In this document: one piece after another, positions 35,207 through 45,153 of the stretch
How the letters are laid out: each line of letters starts with the position of its first letter
Position numbering within the stretch: the stretch's first letter is position 1
Source of the DNA: Peribacillus asahii
GTDB taxonomy: Bacteria; Bacillota; Bacilli; Bacillales; DSM-1321
Length of the DNA: 64,000 bases
Reading direction: 5' to 3'
Assembly: GCF_004006295.1 (NCBI RefSeq)
Contig: NZ_CP026095.1
Location: forward strand, 3,928,501 to 3,992,500
Position numbers and translations under genes: made by a program
The notes under the pieces: generated by a model
Databases searched by the model: none
The model's input: the letters and a program-made list of their open reading frames with translations, nothing else
Told to the model about the DNA's origin: nothing

Positions 35207-35427
35207 AAAAAAACCTCTCCTAGCTAATGAGGAAAGGTTTATTATCTGTCAACTATCCTTTCACTCTTATCGTTCAAGGGTTGTTTACCTTGCTCAGGTT
35301 AGCACCAACACCATGATTCCTTAAAAAATAAACGGCCTTATTTTAGCCTTCATTTCACTTTAAGTTCACACTATGGCAGGTTGCTGGGTTTCATAGGGCC
35401 TGTCCCTCCACCAACTCGGGATAAGAG
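35207..35427 (-). promoter_or_regulatory. SAM-I (S-box) riboswitch of metK
   Basis: The minus strand reads CTCTTATCCCGAG, GGTGGAGGGACAGGCCC, TATGAAACCCAGCAACC and later GGTGTTGGTGCTAACCTGA, all SAM-I core elements. P1 closes between 35420-35427 and 35264-35271. A terminator (AACCTTTCCT / AGGAGAGGTT then Ts) ends at 35207. SAM binding should cause termination. Confidence 0.95.
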
Positions 35428-35444
35428 AATCCGTACAATTAAAA

Positions 35445-35473
35445 ATGATACGGAATCTATTGGACGCTGTCAA
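35445..35473 (-). promoter_or_regulatory. Sigma-A promoter of metK
   Basis: TTGACA (35468-35473 on the minus strand) and TATCAT (35445-35450) with a 17-bp spacer, just ahead of the S-box. Confidence 0.75.
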
Positions 35474-36094
35474 CACTTTTTTGTACAATGTTTTATATCG
35501 TCTATATGAAATTACAGTTCCACGTACCTTTCAGCTAGTCTGAATGAAACAAGCAAAAAGTGAACAGCATCATTAATATAGCCTTTTTATAACGAACAAC
35601 TCCTCCTTGCACAATTAGGATTAAGAGGATATAACATTTTTTGGTTACCCAACGTTAGATTATAAGGTCCTAATTACATCGACAAACGATACATAAAGAG
35701 ATACTGTAACATAGTGTTACGAATAGCATAAAAACCTTTTAGTACCTTCCAGTTAAAGTCATATTAAATAAATTTCTTTTCTTAATTCTTTCCTATTAAA
35801 AGAAACATGTTAGGTGCCTTCTCATACGCTTACAAAGAAACCTACTCTATACACTGGAAAACGTCGAGTACTATAATCCTTTTTTGGACAACTGACAAAG
35901 TGAACACGTTTCATCATACTCATATCAATCTTATTATATGACATTTTTTAAAATGTTGTTGACAAGTCTGTTATGCAACACTATCATTGCTTTGTTGATA
36001 AATATTTCCTTTTAATCGAATGATAAACTTGATTAAGGAGACTATATAAAAAAAATCACAAAAAAAAATAATTAGTATAGACTAATTAAATAAA
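35474..36094. other. Long intergenic region between metK and pckA
   Basis: About 620 bp of AT-rich sequence without an open frame that looks coding. A TTGACA (35960-35965) is present, but no matching -10 box is clear. I see no recognised RNA motif. Confidence 0.5.
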
Positions 36095-36105
36095 TGTGTT
36101 ATACT
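36095..36105 (+). promoter_or_regulatory. CcpN-like operator at the pckA promoter
   Basis: TGTGTTATACT fits the CcpN consensus TRTGHYATAYW at every position and overlaps the likely -10 box (TATACT, 36100-36105). In B. subtilis CcpN represses pckA and gapB during glycolytic growth. Confidence 0.6.
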
Positions 36106-36149
36106 AATCGTAATTTAAAAAACTTAAAACAAAGGAAGGTATCTCATAT

Positions 36150-37730
36150 ATGAATTCTGTGGATGTTTCTAATGAGTTACACCAATTATTAGCTGGTAAA
36201 AATGCTCACATACAACTTTCTGTACCTCAGTTAGTAGAAAAAGTATTAAGCCGTAACGAAGGTGAATTAACAGCAACAGGAGCAATTAAAGCTGAAACAG
36301 GTAAATACACTGGTCGTTCACCTAAAGATAAATATATCGTGGAAGAGGCTTCCGTAAAAGATAAAATAGACTGGAACTCTAACCAGCCGATTTCTGAAGA
36401 GACGTTTAATAAATTATACAACAAAGTAACAGAGTATTTAAAAGAAAAAGATGAAATTTTTGTGTTTAAAGGTTTTGCAGGGGCTGATCAATCATCTCGC
36501 CTTCCAATTCAAGTTGTGAATGAATATGCTTGGCATAATCTTTTTGCACATCAATTATTCATCCGTCCTACAGAAGAGGAATTAGCTAATCATGATTCTC
36601 AATTTACAATTCTTTCTGCTCCTAACTTTAAAGCAAATCCAGCTGTTGATGGAACAAAATCAGAAACATTTATCATTATCTCATTCGAACGTCGTACAGT
36701 TTTAATCGGTGGAACGGAATATGCTGGAGAAATGAAGAAATCTATCTTCTCTATCATGAACTACTTACTTCCTGAATCAGATATTTTCTCTATGCACTGT
36801 TCAGCAAACGTAGGTCGTGAAGGTGATGTTGCTTTATTCTTCGGACTATCAGGAACAGGTAAAACAACGTTATCTGCAGATGCAAACCGTAAATTAATTG
36901 GTGATGACGAGCATGGCTGGTCTTCAAATGGTGTATTCAATATTGAAGGTGGTTGCTATGCAAAAACAATCAACCTTTCTCGTGAAAAAGAACCACAAAT
37001 CTTTGATGCAATCCGTTTTGGAACAGTATTAGAAAACGTAGTGATTGATCCTGATACTCGTATTCCTGATTATGATGACAAAACATTAACTGAAAATACA
37101 CGTGCAGCATATCCAATGGATGCTATTGACAATATCGTATTACCAAGTGTTGCTGGACATCCAAATACAATTATTTTCTTAACAGCTGATGCTTATGGAG
37201 TATTACCTCCAATCAGTAAATTATCAAAAGAACAAGCTATGTTCCACTTCTTAAGTGGCTATACTAGTAAATTAGCTGGTACAGAGCGCGGAGTTACATC
37301 TCCAGAAGCAACTTTCTCTACATGCTTCGGATCTCCATTCTTACCACTTCCAGCTCAACGTTATGCAGAAATGCTTGGACAAAAAATCGATGAGCACAAT
37401 GCAAAAGTTTACCTTGTAAACACTGGCTGGACTGGTGGAGAATACGGAACTGGCAGCCGTATGAAACTTGCTTACACTCGTGCAATGGTTCAAGCAGCTC
37501 TTGAAGGTGAATTAACAAACATTGAAACTGTTAAAGATAGCATTTTCGGTTTAGAGATTCCACTTCATGTACCTGGTGTTCCAGACGAAGTTCTTCAGCC
37601 AAGCAAAACTTGGGAAGATAAAGCGGCATACGAAGCAAAAGCAACGGAACTTGCGGCTAAATTCCGTGAAAACATCCAAAAATTCAACGTATCAAAAGAA
37701 ATCGTTGAACAAGGCGGACCAATCGCTTAA
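36150..37730 (+). CDS. pckA: Phosphoenolpyruvate carboxykinase (ATP)
   Basis: A 526-residue enzyme converting oxaloacetate and ATP to phosphoenolpyruvate, the entry to gluconeogenesis. The P-loop is [11 protein letters not shown] (about residues 233-243) and the kinase-2 region follows as LIGDDEHGW. The RSPKDKYIV and [14 protein letters not shown] motifs are family-typical. It would be needed for growth on the acetate- or dicarboxylate-type substrates handled by the transporters in this window. Confidence 0.97.
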   Translation: MNSVDVSNELHQLLAGKNAHIQLSVPQLVEKVLSRNEGELTATGAIKAETGKYTGRSPKDKYIVEEASVKDKIDWNSNQPISEETFNKLYNKVTEYLKEKDEIFVFKGFAGADQSSRLPIQVVNEYAWHNLFAHQLFIRPTEEELANHDSQFTILSAPNFKANPAVDGTKSETFIIISFERRTVLIGGTEYAGEMKKSIFSIMNYLLPESDIFSMHCSANVGREGDVALFFGLSGTGKTTLSADANRKLIGDDEHGWSSNGVFNIEGGCYAKTINLSREKEPQIFDAIRFGTVLENVVIDPDTRIPDYDDKTLTENTRAAYPMDAIDNIVLPSVAGHPNTIIFLTADAYGVLPPISKLSKEQAMFHFLSGYTSKLAGTERGVTSPEATFSTCFGSPFLPLPAQRYAEMLGQKIDEHNAKVYLVNTGWTGGEYGTGSRMKLAYTRAMVQAALEGELTNIETVKDSIFGLEIPLHVPGVPDEVLQPSKTWEDKAAYEAKATELAAKFRENIQKFNVSKEIVEQGGPIA

Positions 37731-37740
37731 TTAAAGAATG

Positions 37741-37777
37741 AAAACCCGACAATTGAGAGTTAATTGTCGGGTTTTTT
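37741..37777 (+). terminator. Terminator of pckA
   Basis: AAAACCCGACAATT / AATTGTCGGGTTTTTT. Confidence 0.92.
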
Positions 37778-37832
37778 ATACTCCTAGTGATACGGATCAC
37801 GTTTAGTAAAAGCACTTAAACAAGCCACTTCA

Positions 37833-38075
37833 TTAATTTGTCGAGTTCAGTGATATAAGCCGATATGTAATCATTGTTTGCTCATTCTCCCACTCTACTT
37901 TCTGAATAATAGCCGTCCCACTTGAATCAGACTCTATCGTCTTCTTCACTTCAACTGGAATATCAATTGGATACAACCGATAACCTGCTTTTGTTAAATG
38001 AAAAATATTTTCATCCTCACGTCTTTCATTACCTTTTGTAACAATCATCGTATTCAATTCCATCGGCATCCCCAT
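37833..38075 (-). CDS. ytmB: DUF2584 protein YtmB
   Basis: An 80-residue protein starting MGMPMELNTMIVTKGNERRE. Its length and pattern match B. subtilis YtmB (DUF2584) at the same locus. It looks like a small all-beta protein; the function is unknown. It lies 35 bp after ytmA on the same strand and may be cotranscribed. Confidence 0.85.
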   Translation of the reverse strand: MGMPMELNTMIVTKGNERREDENIFHLTKAGYRLYPIDIPVEVKKTIESDSSGTAIIQKVEWENEQTMITYRLISLNSTN

Positions 38076-38110
38076 ATCATAACCCCCTTAAAGTATTTAC
38101 CTTCATAGTA

Positions 38111-38902
38111 TCATTTTTCCACATACCTTTTCATCCAATCTGTTAAATCTTCAACAACTTTTCGATTCATTGCAGGAGGGAAATAATGAGTAAACTCAGC
38201 AAAATACCAGCTTTCCACTTGATTATTCCCTAGCTGTAACGCTTTTTGTAAACGATAAGCATGTTCAACCGACACATTTTTATCCAACACACCATGAATA
38301 ATTAACACAGGTAAACAAAGATCTCTCACAGCAGAAAGCGGAGTTCTATATTCGTAACGCTCTGAATATTTCGCAGGTGTCCCGCCAATAACTCGTTTCA
38401 TCATTCGACGCATATCTATACGTTCCTCATACGTCAAAAACATATCCGATACTCCGCCCCATGTCACAAGCGATGCAGCGGTTCTACATTCAATAGCTGT
38501 CCAAAGCGCCATAATCCCACCTCGGGAAAAGCCAAAAATATGTATATGTTCTTTCTTCACACGCGGATGCTGCTCTAATAATTTAAATCCAGCAATGGCG
38601 TCAAAACGATCTTCGCCAGCAAAATCCTCATCTCCTTCTCCCCCTTGATTTCCTCGATAAAAAGGAGCAAACACAATAAATCCTTGGGCAGCAAATTGGA
38701 TAATACGGGCTGGCCGAACTTTACCAACATTCTTAATCCCGCCTCTTAAGTATAAAAAGCCATCGTAAACTTCTCCATCCTTTGGCTCTGCTAACAATCC
38801 TTTCACATACAGACCTTGTGATAAATACGTTACGGAATATAAGTGAATATTGGGATGAGGCGATGGAAACCGCTCTTTCGAAATGATTTTACCGTTTAAC
38901 AC
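38111..38902 (-). CDS. ytmA: Alpha/beta hydrolase YtmA (prolyl oligopeptidase-type)
   Basis: A 263-residue hydrolase with the nucleophile elbow GFSRGG and a late histidine in FAEFTHYFPP. FYRGNQGGEGDEDFAGEDRF is typical of dipeptidyl aminopeptidase/acyl-peptidase-like folds. GTG 38902 is chosen because AAAGGAGA lies 7 nt upstream; the frame opens much earlier (39028) through sequence unlike the family. The substrate is unknown. Confidence 0.85.
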   Translation of the reverse strand: MLNGKIISKERFPSPHPNIHLYSVTYLSQGLYVKGLLAEPKDGEVYDGFLYLRGGIKNVGKVRPARIIQFAAQGFIVFAPFYRGNQGGEGDEDFAGEDRFDAIAGFKLLEQHPRVKKEHIHIFGFSRGGIMALWTAIECRTAASLVTWGGVSDMFLTYEERIDMRRMMKRVIGGTPAKYSERYEYRTPLSAVRDLCLPVLIIHGVLDKNVSVEHAYRLQKALQLGNNQVESWYFAEFTHYFPPAMNRKVVEDLTDWMKRYVEK

Positions 38903-39028
38903 AAATAACTCTCCTTTCCCTTCTAGTTTAAAGCATCTTACCAAAATTATCCCCCTTTTAAGGCACCACCCCTTTCCTCTCTTCATACAATGCCTTAGGC
39001 ACATACCTATTTTTAAGGAGGAAAACAA

Positions 39029-40024
39029 ATGAAAAACATATGGAAGACGGGATCTATACTTTTATTAACTTGTATCTTAATGATTCCTCTAGTAGCCTGT
39101 GGAAAAGACGAAGTCACAAAAGTACGCGTAGCAGAAGTAACTCGTTCTCTTTTTTATGCTCCACAATATGTTGCTATTGAAAAAGGTTTTTTTGAAGAAG
39201 AAGGCCTGGAGATTGATTTAAAAACGACCGCAGGTGGAGATAAAACAATGACAGCGCTGCTATCTGATGGTACTGATATTGCTCTTGTCGGATCTGAAAC
39301 CTCAATTTACGTGACAGCACAAGGTACAACCGATCCTATCATCAATTTCGCGCAACTTACACAAACAGATGGTACTTTCCTTGTTTCCCGCAAGCCTATC
39401 GAAAACTTCGAATGGGAAATGTTAAAAGACTCTACATTCCTTGGGCAACGCAAAGGTGGCATGCCGCAAATGTTAGGGGAATTTGTGTTAAAAGAACACG
39501 GCATTGACCCGCACGAAGATTTAAACCTTATTCAAAATATTGATTTTGCCAATATTGCGACAGCCTTTGCCTCTGGAACCGGGGATTATGTACAGCTATT
39601 TGAACCAACTGCCAGCATTTTTGAAAAGGAAGGAAAAGGTCATATCGTTGCTTCGTTCGGCACAGAATCAGGGCATGTTCCTTATACAGTGTTTATGACA
39701 AAAGAAAGCTATTTAACAGAAAACAAAGAAACCATGGAAAAATTCACCCGTGCCATTTATAAAGCACAAAAATGGGTGCAAGAAACAGACTCTAGAGAAA
39801 TTGCCGAATTGATTGCTCCTTACTTTGAAGATACGGATTTAGACATTATGACAACCGTAATAGATCGTTATAAAGAACAAGGCTCCTTTGCAACAGATCC
39901 AATTTTAGATGAAGAAGAGTGGAATAATTTACAAAACATCATGGACGAAGCCGGTGAGCTACCAGCACGTATGGAATATGAGGAATTGGTCAACACCGAC
40001 TTTGCCGAACAAGTGACGGAGTAA
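39029..40024 (+). CDS. ytlA: ABC transporter binding lipoprotein YtlA
   Basis: A 331-residue NMT1/SsuA-like binding protein. The signal peptide ends in the lipobox LVAC (C24). The mature region begins with TRSLFYAPQYVAIEKGFFEE, typical of nitrate/sulfonate/taurine or pyrimidine-precursor binding proteins. The ligand cannot be told from sequence. It is followed by its ATPase and permease genes. The start ATG follows AAGGAGG. Confidence 0.87.
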   Translation: MKNIWKTGSILLLTCILMIPLVACGKDEVTKVRVAEVTRSLFYAPQYVAIEKGFFEEEGLEIDLKTTAGGDKTMTALLSDGTDIALVGSETSIYVTAQGTTDPIINFAQLTQTDGTFLVSRKPIENFEWEMLKDSTFLGQRKGGMPQMLGEFVLKEHGIDPHEDLNLIQNIDFANIATAFASGTGDYVQLFEPTASIFEKEGKGHIVASFGTESGHVPYTVFMTKESYLTENKETMEKFTRAIYKAQKWVQETDSREIAELIAPYFEDTDLDIMTTVIDRYKEQGSFATDPILDEEEWNNLQNIMDEAGELPARMEYEELVNTDFAEQVTE

Positions 40025-40028
40025 GACG

Positions 40029-40793
40029 ATGAGCTTTTTAACTATTAATTCTATCTATCACACGTATTTCACACAAGAAACAGCGACAACTGCTCTAAAG
40101 GACATCAGTCTTAACATCGAAAAAGGGGAATTCGTCTCCTTTTTAGGTCCTAGCGGCTGTGGCAAAACAACACTGCTCTCTATTATTGCCGGGCTATTTC
40201 CAGCTACCTCAGGAAGCATTCAACTAGGAGGTAAGCCATTAAAATCTGATCAAGATGCATCAATCGGCTATATGCTTCAACAAGATTATTTGTTTCCATG
40301 GAAGACAATTGAGGAAAATGTAATATTAGGTTTAACGCTTCAAAAACTAAAAGATACAGATGGCAAAGCCCTAAAACTATTGGAAGCTGTCGGCTTAGTC
40401 GGCGTCGAAAAACAATTTCCAAAGCAATTGTCGGGCGGGATGAGACAACGTGCTGCTCTCGCTCGCACACTTGCTGTTGACCCTAAAATCTTGCTATTAG
40501 ATGAGCCTTTTTCCGCCCTTGATTATCAAACAAAACTTAAGCTGGAAGATCTCGTTTTTGAAACATTAAAATCGTTTGGAAAAACAGCCTTGCTTGTAAC
40601 GCACGATATTGGGGAAGCAATCGCTATGAGCGACCGAATTTATTTATTCTCAGCGAATCCTGGTCAGATTTATCGAATATTTGACATACCTGCCGAATTA
40701 CGTGCACTTTGTCCTTTTGATGCACGTAATCATCCCCTATATCCATCCCTTTTTCAAACCATTTGGAAGGAGCTTGAAAGTCTTGAACATTAA
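40029..40793 (+). CDS. ytlC: ABC transporter ATPase YtlC
   Basis: A 254-residue ATPase of the SsuB/TauB type. Walker A is GPSGCGKTT (40-48), the Q-loop is MLQQD, the signature LSGGMRQR, Walker [12 protein letters not shown], and the switch histidine is in VTHDI. It lies 4 nt after ytlA and overlaps the permease start. Confidence 0.9.
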   Translation: MSFLTINSIYHTYFTQETATTALKDISLNIEKGEFVSFLGPSGCGKTTLLSIIAGLFPATSGSIQLGGKPLKSDQDASIGYMLQQDYLFPWKTIEENVILGLTLQKLKDTDGKALKLLEAVGLVGVEKQFPKQLSGGMRQRAALARTLAVDPKILLLDEPFSALDYQTKLKLEDLVFETLKSFGKTALLVTHDIGEAIAMSDRIYLFSANPGQIYRIFDIPAELRALCPFDARNHPLYPSLFQTIWKELESLEH

Positions 40794-41574
40794 ACAACTT
40801 CATCATGATTTCAAAGCCTCCTTAATCAGAGAAAAACGGTTTGTCCGATTGTATCAAATATTGATTTTTCTTATCTTTTTTAGCAGCTGGGAAATTGCTT
40901 CGCGCCTTCAATGGATTAATCCGCTTATCTTTAGTTCACCAACGAAAGTATGGCGACTATTCGTAATAAAAATTCAGGATGGAACTTTATTATCGCATTT
41001 AAGTGTAACCATTTTCGAAACATTGCTTGGGTTTATCCTCGGTACACTACTCGGCGTGCTGCTTGCTACAGCCCTGTGGTGGTCACCAATGCTTTCAAAC
41101 ATTCTTGATCCTTATCTTGTCATTTTAAATGCCATGCCAAAGGTAGCACTCGGTCCAATTTTAATTGTAGCGATGGGACCTGGCTTTTCTTCCATTATTG
41201 CGATGGGAGCGATTATTTCCATTATCATCACCGCTATTGTTGTGTACACGGCTTTTCGAGAAGTCGATCCAAACTACTTAAAAGTTTTACAAACCTTCAG
41301 AGCAACACGTGCCCAATCATTCAAAGAAGCGATTCTCCCTGCCTCGTTTCCAACAATTATTTCAACATTAAAAGTGAACGTCGGATTATCTTGGGTCGGT
41401 GTCATTGTCGGTGAATTTCTTGTTTCATCAAAAGGTCTTGGCTACCTAATCATTTACGGCTTCCAAGTATTTAATTTTACCCTTGTGATGCTCTCACTTA
41501 TGATTATCGCTGTTATTGCAACTATTATGTATCAGCTTGTGGAATTGCTAGAAAAGAAGTTAATTAAGCAATGA
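40783..41574 (+). CDS. ytlD: ABC transporter permease YtlD
   Basis: A 263-residue permease with six helices and the EAA loop ([19 protein letters not shown]) that contacts the ATPase. It belongs to the SsuC/TauC group. The start is taken as TTG 40783 behind AAGGAG (10 nt spacing), inside the end of ytlC; a frame open further upstream lies wholly within ytlC and is not credible as start. Confidence 0.85.
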   Translation: MNIKQLHHDFKASLIREKRFVRLYQILIFLIFFSSWEIASRLQWINPLIFSSPTKVWRLFVIKIQDGTLLSHLSVTIFETLLGFILGTLLGVLLATALWWSPMLSNILDPYLVILNAMPKVALGPILIVAMGPGFSSIIAMGAIISIIITAIVVYTAFREVDPNYLKVLQTFRATRAQSFKEAILPASFPTIISTLKVNVGLSWVGVIVGEFLVSSKGLGYLIIYGFQVFNFTLVMLSLMIIAVIATIMYQLVELLEKKLIKQ

Positions 41575-41600
41575 CTAGATAGCACCGCTTTTTAGATTAA

Positions 41601-41705
41601 GCTTTCTTAAGCAACCTTGTTGATAAAGTGATATTGGCTCATGTTCGCTCTGAACGCTTAAATGAACTAAAAATCAACAACATGGATGTAACGGAACTAC
41701 ATTAA
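41601..41705 (+). pseudogene. Possible C-terminal gene remnant after ytlD
   Basis: After a TAA (41598-41600) an open frame without start encodes DKVILAHVRSERLNELKINN and MDVTELH before TAA (41703-41705). The codon pattern looks coding. Its family is not recognised. Flanking arms AGCACCGCTTTTT (41581-41593) and AAAAAGTGGTGCT (41704-41716) are inverted repeats around it. A chance frame is possible. Confidence 0.3.
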
Positions 41706-42178
41706 AAAGTGGTGCTCTTTTTTACTCTTCCGATTTGCTGCAAGCTTAGTGGTACAATTTCGTCTTTCATAATAAAGCTATAATCGGTATCGGTTTTCAT
41801 ATTATTTGGTAACTGAACACATAATACAGGTCCATCTGTTTCTAAATATTCTTGTTTCTTCTCTATCGCTGTTAGCTCTGTATAATAAATCGATTTTATA
41901 AATGATCGATTCGGTTCATGTACTCGATATTGTCCAAGAAACAGCAACTCACCAACAACTCCGCCTGTTTCTTCATACACCTCTCGAATAGCCGCTTCTT
42001 CTATCGTTTCACTACGCTCTCGTTTTCCCCCTGGAAATTCAAGACCACGTTCTCGATGACGCGTCAGCACCCACTTTCCTTGAAACTGACAAAGTACCAA
42101 TACGTGCCAAGCCTCTCCGAACTCCGCTTTTGATGAAAATTCTACTAAAAAACCATGTTCATCCTTAAAAGTCACCAT
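41702..42178 (-). CDS. ytkD: Nudix hydrolase YtkD
   Basis: A 158-residue Nudix protein. The Nudix box runs from G50 to G72 (GGKRERSETIEEAAIREVYE plus ETGG) with the metal-binding RE..EE. B. subtilis YtkD sanitises oxidised nucleotides (8-oxo-dGTP) and also acts on other nucleoside triphosphates. The start ATG follows AGGGAGAG. Confidence 0.88.
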   Translation of the reverse strand: MVTFKDEHGFLVEFSSKAEFGEAWHVLVLCQFQGKWVLTRHRERGLEFPGGKRERSETIEEAAIREVYEETGGVVGELLFLGQYRVHEPNRSFIKSIYYTELTAIEKKQEYLETDGPVLCVQLPNNMKTDTDYSFIMKDEIVPLSLQQIGRVKKSTTF

Positions 42179-42351
42179 GTTATTCTCTCCCTCTATTACA
42201 ATAATTCAATTGTACCAAGAATTTCAGATGACTGCAGTCAAGAAAAGTACACAGTACCTTGTTTTAAGCTCAAGCGGAAATCGGTTAGGTCTCTTACGCT
42301 GAACGTATTCCCCTAATTCTTTTATAACTTTCTCATATAGAAAAAAGCCTC

Positions 42352-42696
42352 TTAATACCGGAGGCCATCATCTGTTCGCTTTGCTTTTAAAATTCCCATG
42401 CTTTCAATATGTTGCTTTGCTTCTTCATCGCCAAGCTCATAAATTAATTGATAAATGTTTTGCAACGTCAAATCTTGTTCATCATTTTCATGATCATGAT
42501 GATATTCCTTAAGGGGCACGTGAGCACGATAAAAGTTCTCTTCACCAATCATATAGTTATAATCAAAGTACTCTCGCAATTGCATAATTTCATCATCAGT
42601 TGCTTCAATTTTAAAATTCCACGGTGAATCTGTACTACTTTGAGAAATTTGCCCATTCGGTATCCAAATATAATATGTTTTCCGCTGCTCAGCCAA
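42352..42696 (-). CDS. Conserved hypothetical protein
   Basis: A 114-residue soluble protein, acidic, with a histidine-rich acidic stretch (LKEYHHDHENDEQD, about residues 62-75). The N-terminal half looks beta-rich and the C-terminal half helical (LQNIYQLIYELGDEEAKQHI). I do not recognise the family. It has a ribosome binding site (AAAGGGTGAG) and lies alone between ytkD and the convergent region. The histidines could bind metal, but that is a guess. Confidence 0.65.
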   Translation of the reverse strand: MAEQRKTYYIWIPNGQISQSSTDSPWNFKIEATDDEIMQLREYFDYNYMIGEENFYRAHVPLKEYHHDHENDEQDLTLQNIYQLIYELGDEEAKQHIESMGILKAKRTDDGLRY

Positions 42697-42942
42697 GACT
42701 TCTCACCCTTTCTGAATCATACATGTATTTTCCCACTTCCCTCCCCAGTTCATGCAAAGGAAAAAATTCACTTTTTTTAAGAAAAAAGAGTGGATAATTT
42801 TTGAATTATAGATTAAAGTATCTTTCAAAGGGTAACGCATATAATATATCCAACCATCAAGAATAGCACTGAAAAGTATGACATCTAGAATAATTTTTCA
42901 TACATATTCCGATGAATTTTAATTAAATTGAGGTGAAGGTTA

Positions 42943-43197
42943 ATGAAATTAATTGAAGAATTATACAACATGTATCGCACAAAGCTAACAGGTGATGAAG
43001 AAGATATTGACATGCTGACATTTGCAGTTTTAGAACAATTAGATCGCAAAGAAATCTTAGAGTTATTGCACGACATGGATGAACAAGAATTAACCAATTT
43101 AATGGGATTGTACATTATTGAATCGTTAAAAGGTAAATTTGCTCAGAATAGCATAAATGCCAAACCTACATATTTTTCACCGCGTACTTTTCACTAA
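42943..43197 (+). CDS. DUF6154-type small protein
   Basis: An 84-residue acidic helical protein starting MKLIEELYNMYRTKLTGDEE. The pattern DIDMLTFAVLEQLDRKEILE and LMGLYIIESLKGKF matches DUF6154 as I recall it, found near dps/ytkD in Bacillaceae. The function is unknown. The start ATG follows GAGGTGAAGG. Confidence 0.7.
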   Translation: MKLIEELYNMYRTKLTGDEEDIDMLTFAVLEQLDRKEILELLHDMDEQELTNLMGLYIIESLKGKFAQNSINAKPTYFSPRTFH

Positions 43198-43269
43198 CTC
43201 ACTGTTCACTTACTAAAATATAGTAAGCGCTTTCTTTCGACGTATTTTCTCTCCTAAATTCCTGTATTC

Positions 43270-43308
43270 AAAAAAGTGAAGCCTTGAATATCAAGGCTTC
43301 ACTTTTTT
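43270..43308. terminator. Bidirectional terminator before dps
   Basis: Perfect 18-bp arms (AAAAAAGTGAAGCCTTGA / TCAAGGCTTCACTTTTTT). Confidence 0.93.
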
Positions 43309-43750
43309 ACTTTTGCAAATACGCATTTAACATCCATACATGCTTATTTAGGCTCTTCTTCATACCGATAAGCAAGTCACCTGTTACTTGGTCATCAGCT
43401 TGATCAGCTAATTCAATCGCTTCAATCAATTCCGTTGAAATCTTTTCAAAATCGTTAGCCACACTACGAACCATATCTTCAGGTGTCTCGTTTCCTGTTG
43501 CTTCTTCAATAGAAGCAAGCGCCAAGTATTCCTTCAATGTTGCCACTGGTTTTTCACCTAAAGCCAGTAATCGTTCAGCTAACTCATCTAAGTTGGCTGT
43601 CGCCTCATTATACAATTCTTCCCATTTTTGATGTAATTCAAAAAAACGCGGTCCACTTACAAACCAATGATAATTATGAAGCTTAGTATACAGAACAGTA
43701 AGATTCGCAATTTCCTTATTCACTAATTCCACTAATTTAGCATCTGCCAT
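43307..43750 (-). CDS. dps: Dps family ferritin-like protein
   Basis: A 147-residue four-helix protein. The ferroxidase-site residues lie in LHNYHWFVSGPRFFELHQKW and the following EELYNEA, as in Dps/MrgA. Dps dodecamers oxidise and store iron and shield DNA from peroxide. It belongs to the same locus as B. subtilis ytkB (dps). No Per box is obvious upstream. Confidence 0.9.
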   Translation of the reverse strand: MADAKLVELVNKEIANLTVLYTKLHNYHWFVSGPRFFELHQKWEELYNEATANLDELAERLLALGEKPVATLKEYLALASIEEATGNETPEDMVRSVANDFEKISTELIEAIELADQADDQVTGDLLIGMKKSLNKHVWMLNAYLQK

Positions 43751-43921
43751 CTGAATTACCTCCCATTTAAGCTACATGTATTATACCCCTATAATCACGG
43801 TTCAATTACCTTGCATTTTATGGTAAAATAAAGCAGAATCCGCAGACTATATTCACTGCAGATTATATCAAAATTATCCAATTTTCACGAATGATCATTG
43901 ACTAGGGGAAGGAGTATTGCT

Positions 43922-44065
43922 TTGACAATTATCCTTATTGTTTCTATTCTCATCATTCTAATCGTCATTTTTCTATCGGTGCTTACAGTCAATAAAGGCT
44001 ATGCATACAAACATACTATTGATCCAGCACCGGAATCAGATGAATATCCAGATGATTCAAAATAA
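43922..44065 (+). CDS. ytzI: Small membrane protein YtzI
   Basis: A 47-residue protein with one N-terminal helix (MTIILIVSILIILIVIFLSV) and a short acidic tail (ESDEYPDDSK). The start is TTG behind GGGAAGGAG. Length, topology and the position between dps and luxS match B. subtilis YtzI. The VNKGYAYKHTIDP segment after the helix is the conserved part. The function is unknown. Confidence 0.8.
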   Translation: MTIILIVSILIILIVIFLSVLTVNKGYAYKHTIDPAPESDEYPDDSK

Positions 44066-44095
44066 TAAGTATAGTTATCGTTGCTAATTATGCCA

Positions 44096-44137
44096 CACAA
44101 AAAGGCCCCTGTCAGACCCTTCAGGAACCTTTTTGTG
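44096..44137. terminator. Bidirectional terminator between ytzI and luxS
   Basis: CACAAAAAGG(C)CCCTG / CAGG(A)ACCTTTTTGTG stem. Confidence 0.85.
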
Positions 44138-44154
44138 TATATTTTATGACAATC

Positions 44155-44628
44155 TTAACCAAATACTTTATGAAGGTCTTCTTTACTTTGAGTTAGCCAG
44201 AAATTCATTAATTTCTTAGCACCTTCTAAATCATGCAATTTTGCTTGACCGCATTGCTTCTCATTAGCCGCTGGAATTTCTGTAATTTGAACGGCATCTT
44301 TCATTGTTTCTTCTAATACATCAATAATTTCAGATACAGTTGGCTCACCGCTTACAACTAAATAATAGCCTGTTTGACAGCCCATAGGTGAAATATCGAT
44401 AATATCGAAATGATCATATCCTTCTGAATGTTTACGAATATTAAAAGCAAGCAAATGCTCTAATGTATGAATGGCATCTGGCTTCATCGCTTGTTTATTT
44501 GGTTGGCAGAAACGAATATCAAATTTATTAACAACACCGTCTGTTCCAACTTTGTGCACTCCACAATGTCTAACATATGGCGCTTTTACGGCGTTATGAT
44601 CTAATTCAAAGCTTTCAACTGAAGGCAT
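44155..44628 (-). CDS. luxS: S-ribosylhomocysteine lyase LuxS
   Basis: A 157-residue metalloenzyme that cleaves S-ribosylhomocysteine to homocysteine and the autoinducer-2 precursor. Metal ligands are the two histidines of HTLEHL and the cysteine in CGQAKLHD; the catalytic cysteine is in the MGCQTGYY motif. ATG 44628 gives the standard length and follows AAGGAG; a GTG 9 nt upstream overlaps that site. It links to metK through SAM recycling. Confidence 0.95.
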   Translation of the reverse strand: MPSVESFELDHNAVKAPYVRHCGVHKVGTDGVVNKFDIRFCQPNKQAMKPDAIHTLEHLLAFNIRKHSEGYDHFDIIDISPMGCQTGYYLVVSGEPTVSEIIDVLEETMKDAVQITEIPAANEKQCGQAKLHDLEGAKKLMNFWLTQSKEDLHKVFG

Positions 44629-44790
44629 TTTCTTCACTCCTTAAATGTGTATGTTCTTATTCTACCTCTAAACCTAATTTTTTTCATCCTTATTATTTTT
44701 GCAGAATGTCGATATACCAAAACCATTTTAATAAGAATGCAGAAATGTGATATAGTAAAACCACGAATATTTTGAAAGCGAGTACAGATT

Positions 44791-45027
44791 ATGCAAACAC
44801 TTTTAACAAAACTCATTCGATTTTACCAAATTGCCCTTTCACCATTAAAACCACCATCTTGTCGTTTCTATCCAACTTGCTCTCATTATGGTCTAGAAGC
44901 AATTAAAGTACATGGAGCATTCAAAGGAAGCTTGCTCACTATTATTCGCATTCTAAAATGTCATCCATTTCATCCAGGCGGGTTTGACCCAGTTCCAGAG
45001 AAACAAGAAAAGAAGAAACAACTATAA
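44791..45027 (+). CDS. ytjA: Membrane protein insertion efficiency factor YidD
   Basis: A 78-residue protein starting [20 protein letters not shown] with [15 protein letters not shown] and [13 protein letters not shown], the complete YidD signature. It assists YidC-dependent membrane insertion. Its start has no strong Shine-Dalgarno (GAAAGCGAG). B. subtilis YtjA lies in the same place. Confidence 0.92.
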   Translation: MQTLLTKLIRFYQIALSPLKPPSCRFYPTCSHYGLEAIKVHGAFKGSLLTIIRILKCHPFHPGGFDPVPEKQEKKKQL

Positions 45028-45074
45028 ATTTTTCGCTTGCTTTCTTACTTCTTTTCTTGTATGATACAATAGTT

Positions 45075-45128
45075 AAATCGGAATCATTTCGCTTAATTAC
45101 TAAATTTAAATCGGAACAATTACGAATT
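45075..45128 (+). promoter_or_regulatory. Two Zur-like boxes before the zinc-binding lipoprotein gene
   Basis: AAATCGGAATCATTTCGCTTA (45075-45095) and a better copy at 45108-45128 (AAATCGGAACAATTACGAAT and T) resemble the Zur consensus AAATCGTAATNATTACGATT. They are 33 bp apart, upstream of the start at 45154. Confidence 0.6.
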
Positions 45129-45153
45129 AATACAAAGGAGTGAATTTTTTCTC

